This document shows positions 21,560 through 25,839 of a stretch of DNA of 25,839 bases, piece by piece. The stretch is from Priapulus caudatus (lineage: Eukaryota; Priapulida; Priapulimorpha; Priapulimorphida; Priapulidae), in contig NW_014577415.1 of assembly GCF_000485595.1 (NCBI RefSeq), forward strand, positions 243,328-269,166. The letters run 5' to 3'. The notes beneath the pieces are model-generated. The model worked only from the letters and a program-made list of their open reading frames with translations, made no database searches and had not been told where the DNA came from. Made by a program: the position numbers and the translations under genes. Each line of letters opens with the position of its first letter. Position 1 is the first letter of the stretch.

Positions 21560-22162
21560 GCTAAAACGAGCATTTTGATAGAAACAAAATTAGTTTTAAC
21601 ATTAACTTCGACTCGTAGACCGTTGACAAAAACATTGTAAAGTTACGAAAATGAAAAATCATAGCAAATTTTATCTTAACATTACGATATTCTAGACCCT
21701 CTCGTAGCTTCAGGATTATGATGGAAATAACGCATTTACACAAAGAATTGCAATTATAGTAATATTATATTTTACATTAATTAATTAAACGTGTGGTTTT
21801 TATAGAAAACACGTCAGAAACATTACATCTACCGATCGTGTACCAAAATGAACATTTAAAGTGGCGTTTGTTCTCTTGTTTTGGATATTTCGATGAGTCA
21901 TGACGCTCGCGTTTTGTGTTGCTGTGCAAAATAAAAACATGATAATGTCATTCTTTCATCGCTTATTATTTATATGTGGTTACCCATCATAATATGCATA
22001 AATTACTGTCATGTACAATAAATGTGTATGAATTTGAAGTTTTACGATCGATTCTCATCCAATGAAATTCTTGTTATCGTTTAAGTTCGTCGTTCCAGTT
22101 TTCTCATATCTGCGATGCGTTTCTCTCAACGCAATTCTCGTACCATCAACAGTTGATCGACA
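21560..22162. other. AT-rich intronic sequence, nothing recognised
   Basis: AT-rich and non-repetitive, with no credible open frame. Confidence 0.5.
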
Positions 22163-22270
22163 GTAGTTAGTACAACATTAGTAGTTAGTACAACATTAGT
22201 AGTTAGTACAACATTAGTAGTTAGTACAACATTAGTAGTTAGTACAACATTAGTAGTTAGTACAACATTA
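22163..22270. repeat. 18-bp minisatellite, six exact copies
   Basis: GTAGTTAGTACAACATTA repeated six times with no mismatch, followed by GTAG. It lies about 75 nt into the intron after the RabBD exon donor. Confidence 0.98.
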
Positions 22271-22345
22271 GTAGTGCTATCTTAATTAGCATCAACACCT
22301 AACATTACGATGATCTGACAACGACCCCGATGGTCGCAGACTCAC

Positions 22346-22581
22346 CTCAACCGACGTGTCTCCTCTTGATCAAACTCCTCCTGCTTGCGGAACACGTCCT
22401 CGAGTACAGCTAGCTCCTGCGGCGTGAGGTGAGAGAGGCGCGGAGATGGTGGGGAGGCGGGCTGACTACGGCTCTCCTCCTCCGGTACCACCGGTACGCT
22501 TCCTCGATCCGGCACGTCGATCTTCGAAAGCTTTTGCCGCGAGCGCGTCGTCGGCTCCCGCTGTCGATGCGTCTTCTGCGG
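22346..22581 (-). CDS. Rim: RIM exon: Rab3-binding domain, first helix (partial gene)
   Basis: The minus strand reads open from 22581 to 22346 and contains SHLTPQELAVLEDVFRKQ (residues 50-67 of the exon), followed by EEFDQEE. This matches the conserved start of the RIM Rab-binding domain (mammalian form SHLTEEER..., then an acidic RQK-E-rich helix). In RIM this amphipathic helix binds Rab3/Rab27 on synaptic vesicles. About 47 Pro/Ser/Arg-rich residues precede it. The exon ends at a strong donor, GAG|GTGAGT (GT at 22345-22344), in phase 2. It is bounded upstream by a pyrimidine-rich acceptor ending GTCTAG at 22582, with an alternative CGCAG that would start the exon at 22575. Both give phase 0, and an in-frame TAG overlaps the first acceptor. 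There is no in-frame Met, so the start codon is in an earlier exon that I could not identify. Identity is from motif recognition, not from a search. Confidence 0.86.
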
Positions 22582-22865
22582 CTAGACGGGGTGCGATCGT
22601 AGAAAGAGACACCGCTGATCACCCTGCATGCGTGCACGAGCGTGTTCCGCTGCGGCGAATCACTGCAGTGTGCGGTCGCCGCAGTAACTACACGCCGTCG
22701 TCTGTTGACGACGTTCCCGTTGCTACGATAATTAATCACCGTAACACAATAATACGTACGATACAATATACAGTATAGAAGAACCGTTCGCGAAGTATTT
22801 ATGATATCGCGTGTGCAGATGTATATCGGGTTTCTCATCTAATATAGGCACAATCACGGAGCAAA

Positions 22866-23140
22866 ATATTATTATTATATATATATATATTATATATATA
22901 TATACCAAAGTACGATACTTACATAATACTACATACTACATAATTTAATACATACATCATACATACATCTAATACATAATACTACTATACATTACATGCA
23001 TACTACATACTCCATTAACATCATACATACATAATACTAAACATCCGTCCATACTGTTATCATACATCATCTTACATACATACTAATACTACACCACAAC
23101 ACACCGACAACCGACACATTATATATATATTTATTTTATA
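22866..23140. repeat. (AT)n and ACATACAT/ATACTAC tract
   Basis: (AT)n at about 22870-22903, then irregular CATA/TACT tetramers to about 23100, then a further AT tract to about 23145. Confidence 0.9.
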
Positions 23141-23145
23141 TATAT

Positions 23146-23640
23146 TCTCGCGGAGGATGGATGCACGTTCGCTACTGACTTTCGGTCAAGCGCACGGCGA
23201 TGGATATTCACACTTAAATTTCGCCGTCTCGTTTACTCGTTCACTGCGTGCGCGGCGCGGCGCGGCGCGGCGCGGCACGTGTAGTGTAGTGCCATCGACG
23301 GCGATATAGAGATGAGATGTTATACAGCTCTCCTCGGAGATGATGCGACCGTCTCCTTTCAACGGTCGGGTATCATCGCGATTGCGACGACAATCTTGCG
23401 AAAAAACGATATCACGTGTCCGTGCAAGCATACGGTTTCGTCGAAAGGCTAGATTACTGCCTGCAGGCGCGGATCCGCAATCACACCACGAGCTGTTACG
23501 GTTGAACCCATGTGACATGGCCGCCGCCATCTTACACTCTACAGGTGGCTGCGGGAAAAATGTGGGCGCAAAACGAAGGCGTTCGATGGTCGCGTTCGGG
23601 GAGTAGGCAGCATGGGAGTGCCAACAGATTGATCATTGTG
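23146..23640. promoter_or_regulatory. CpG-rich stretch upstream of the RIM exons, possible promoter region
   Basis: The sequence is richer in CpG than its surroundings and includes (CGCGG)5 at 23251-23275. On the minus strand, AAGATGGCGGC (23533-23523) matches the YY1-type motif, with its ATG at 23530 in a good Kozak context (A at -3, G at +4). The frame from that ATG is open to 23186, but the donors I could see are phase 1, while the next RIM exon needs phase 0. A link to RIM is therefore unproven. This is a guess from composition and motif only. Confidence 0.25.
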
Positions 23641-23875
23641 GGGGTCAGAGTTAGATTTTGGGTTAGGGTTAGGGATAGTGCTAGAGTTAGAGTTCATGGT
23701 AGGGCTAGGGTTAGGGTTAGGGTTAGGGTTAGGGTTAGGGTTAGGGTTATGGTTGAGGTTAGGGTTAGGATTAAGATTAGGGTTAAGGTTGGGGTTAGGG
23801 TTAGGCTTAGGCTTAGGGTTAAGATTGGGGTTAGGGTTAAGGTTAGGGTAAGGATTAGGGTTGATGTTATGGTTA
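23641..23875 (+). repeat. Interstitial telomeric-type repeat (TTAGGG)n, degenerate
   Basis: A core of about eight consecutive TTAGGG units lies at about 23702-23748. On both sides are variants (TTATGG, TTGAGG, TTAGGA, TTAAGA, TTAGGC). The G-rich strand is the plus strand throughout. Reading frames through it (RVRVRV, GLGLGL, NPNPNP) are artefacts. Confidence 0.95.
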
Positions 23876-25280
23876 CGCACACGTTAGAGTTAGAGTTATC
23901 GTTCTTTTTTTGGTTTAAATTAAAGTTAGGGTTGTAATTGCCACATAACACGGCTGTACGAAGAAGGACGCAACATAAACATTAAACGGTGGCGCACGAC
24001 AAACGCACGTGTCATTGACCAGCAACCGTGTGATGGATGAAATCCGATTTAACGACCATCACGTTCGCAACCACCTCCTGCTGCTCTCGAATAACTCCGC
24101 CCACGCAGGACTCAGCCCCTGTCATCTAGTCTTGCGTAATCAACAGCAGTCTTTTGCATGATTCGCTCTGCGCTTTGCATTCGGATGTGCACCTACTGTG
24201 CCGGCTCAATCGATATCCGCGAATTGTTCTTCTATTAAGCAAGAGGAGAGAGACGTCACCAGGAGGAGATTACCTCCACACGCCGCGGAGTTGGCGGCAA
24301 AAGTGCTGTAAGTAATGACAGAAACGCTGGGCGCAGAAAATATATCAATTAGGGCCGTGAGAGCGAAGCGACAGCGGGGCGGATCACGGAGTAGAAGGTT
24401 GAAGCCGACTGCCAGGCACACGGTGCGCGCGCGATAGTTTCATTTCAGTTCTACTTAGTGGATGCTCGTGCTTGATAGGATTTGAAACGAATCTTAGAAT
24501 CTATGTTCTTATCCCGCGCCTGACGGGAATCTACTGCCAAGCCTCGTGCTAATACTGAAAAGTACAAAAATCTACAAAAATCGTGTTGAAATAAAATCGT
24601 CCATACTTTAAAGTTAGTGATTTGTGTTGACGAATATATATTGTTGAATAAAAAAATAAAAATAAAATATATATATAAGTGTAATATAATCACGGGGACA
24701 CGATTAACAGATTATTCCTTTAGTTATGTACTCCTGATGTATTATACTTATAACAAATATGATTAGACAAAAAAATAATACTCACGTCGAGCGCAAGAAA
24801 AATCACAGATATCATAGAATTTGACACAATCGTTGACCCGTTGATTAACAGTATAAGTAATTAGTACCACAAATGCATATATTTTATCACAAATTACTCT
24901 CTGATTGCTCAGAGCCGATGGTAAAACGTGTATACAGTAGGACGTGCAACGTGTCAGCAGTATCGGAGGACGAGTGAGTAAATATCATTAGAAATAAAAG
25001 TGAGTATAGTTCGTGTGTCTGATCGTGTGTAATGGTTTACATCCATTTTCAATTACGCACGTTTCATCTTAGAGGAAATGATCTGATCATCGCAAATTTT
25101 ATTATCATTGAGTGCTCAATTTTTAGATGCCGAATCATATTTAAGTTTCAACGAACATTTTTAAGCGGCAGAAATTGTGTTGACTATACTAACCGAAACG
25201 GCTTCAAGTTATTTATGATCACCGCGATGCGTGACACATTATACGTTATTTCTAAACCGACTATTATGCCATTCATTAGC
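23876..25280. other. Region with no recognised feature
   Basis: Mixed composition to about 24440, then AT-rich, with an AT tract at about 24640-24680. No frame here looks like a protein family I know. Confidence 0.5.
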
Positions 25281-25282
25281 AT

Positions 25283-25500
25283 ACGACCTCCATTATTATT
25301 ATTATTATTAAATCTTTATTGCATGAATTCAGATACAAATGTACCATGCTAGGATGAATTTCACTGCGACCACATCTGTCATCACACGATAAAAATACGT
25401 GAACGAGCTGTGAAACGAGGAAAGTGTCTATTAGAATTAAACACATATAGCGTTTCGAGAGTAATTCCAAAACTAATCGCTGAGACATGGGTTAGTTTAA
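25283..25500 (-). mobile_element. Possible 3' end of a non-LTR retrotransposon
   Basis: On the minus strand AATAAA (25320-25315) is followed by GAT and then about six TAA units (25312-25291). This arrangement is typical of the 3' tails of several LINE families. The sequence upstream to about 25500 has no recognisable reverse transcriptase, so at most a 3'-UTR fragment is present. A plain ATT microsatellite is the alternative. Confidence 0.3.
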
Positions 25501-25574
25501 TTGTTTTAAGTGTGGCTCATTTGAAATTGCTGTCCAGAACACCTGCGTAAACGGAATTTCAAAGAAATGGGATA

Positions 25575-25839
25575 TATGTTTATATAAATATATATATATG
25601 TACAGACACGCACGCATACGCCCCCCCCCACACACATATATATATATATATATCAGGAGATATATATATATATATATATAAACATGTCAGCTGAAAGCCT
25701 GAGGAAGAAATGTACGTCTCGAAAGCTCGCTGATTAAAATTTAAACACCATTTACCAATTTTTTTAATTGGCTTTTTTTATCTACATAGACACAGACACG
25801 TACGCCCCCCACACATATATATAAACACACATATATACA
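25575..25839. repeat. (TA)n tracts and two copies of a CAGACACG-ACGC-(C)n-ACACATATATA motif
   Basis: The motif occurs at about 25601-25650 and again at about 25790-25830. The two copies flank a non-repetitive stretch at 25686-25780. (TA)n runs lie at 25635-25680. Confidence 0.85.

Noticed and set aside
23512-23951. Plus and minus frames with RVRVRV, GLGLGL and NPNLNP repeats.
   Set aside because: They are translations of the TTAGGG block.
25032-25352. 106-codon plus-strand frame.
   Set aside because: AT-rich composition, poly-Leu from an ATT repeat, no recognisable domain and no splice context.
25699-25727. Hammerhead-ribozyme-like core: CTGAGGA (CUGANGA) followed by GAAA.
   Set aside because: No proper stem II adjoins the core (A opposite C at the first pair), and no stem III hairpin with a UH cleavage site follows GAAA. 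AGC/GCT around the core pairs the wrong strands.
1-25839. tRNA, rRNA, CRISPR array, or operon-like gene cluster.
   Set aside because: I found no B-box-like tRNA sequence, no rRNA segment, no spacer-repeat array (the regular repeats are directly tandem) and no closely packed genes.

Overview
The window is invertebrate nuclear DNA. It has spliced genes with long introns, very dense microsatellites, two satellite arrays, an assembly gap and a degenerate block of TTAGGG repeats. TTAGGG is the common animal telomere motif; arthropods usually have TTAGG and nematodes TTAGGC, so a non-arthropod, non-nematode bilaterian is more likely. I cannot name the species.

The only protein-coding gene I can defend is on the minus strand: the N-terminal part of a RIM gene (Rim / RIMS / unc-10, the presynaptic active-zone scaffold). 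Four exons were found by reading through splice sites. They are 22581-22346 (first RabBD helix), 19942-19741 (rest of the helix region and six of the eight zinc-finger cysteines), 10071-9898 (last two cysteines and the SG-x-W Rab3-contact motif) and 2864-740 (a large, disordered, Arg/Ser-rich linker). Splice phases agree at every junction: 2 (AG|A makes one Arg), then 0, then 0. The visible product is about 912 residues. The true start codon lies upstream, beyond 22581. The PDZ and both C2 domains would lie beyond position 1.

The introns hold most of the DNA. Intron 3 (2865-9897) contains a 39-bp satellite (about 2935-5520), a related 35-bp satellite (about 5530-6155) and most of a 5.3-5.5 kb tandem duplication. 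The duplication (copy A 6275-11784, copy B 11785-17118) carries the zinc-finger exon in both copies. Copy A keeps an open frame and both splice sites. Copy B is frameshifted and has lost its donor. The copies differ mainly by single-base indels, and a 25-N gap (10815-10839) has the same sequence on both sides, so part of this region looks like uncorrected long-read gap filling. Even so, the A/B junction at 11784/11785 lies in clean-looking sequence, which suggests a real duplication.

The region 17119-22345 is intronic: TG and GA tracts, a 31-bp and an 18-bp tandem repeat, and otherwise featureless DNA. The region 22582-25839 is upstream of the visible exons: AT and ATAC repeats, a small CpG-rich stretch, the interstitial telomeric block, a possible LINE tail and (TA)n/C-tract repeats. 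I found no tRNA, rRNA, CRISPR or bacterial-type gene organisation. Most short open frames here are translations of microsatellites.

The most interesting biological feature is in the large RIM exon: ten RR-x-S sites, five of them a repeated RR-x-S-(A/T)-D motif. This resembles a multiplied version of the single RRHS PKA/14-3-3 site known from mammalian RIM1.
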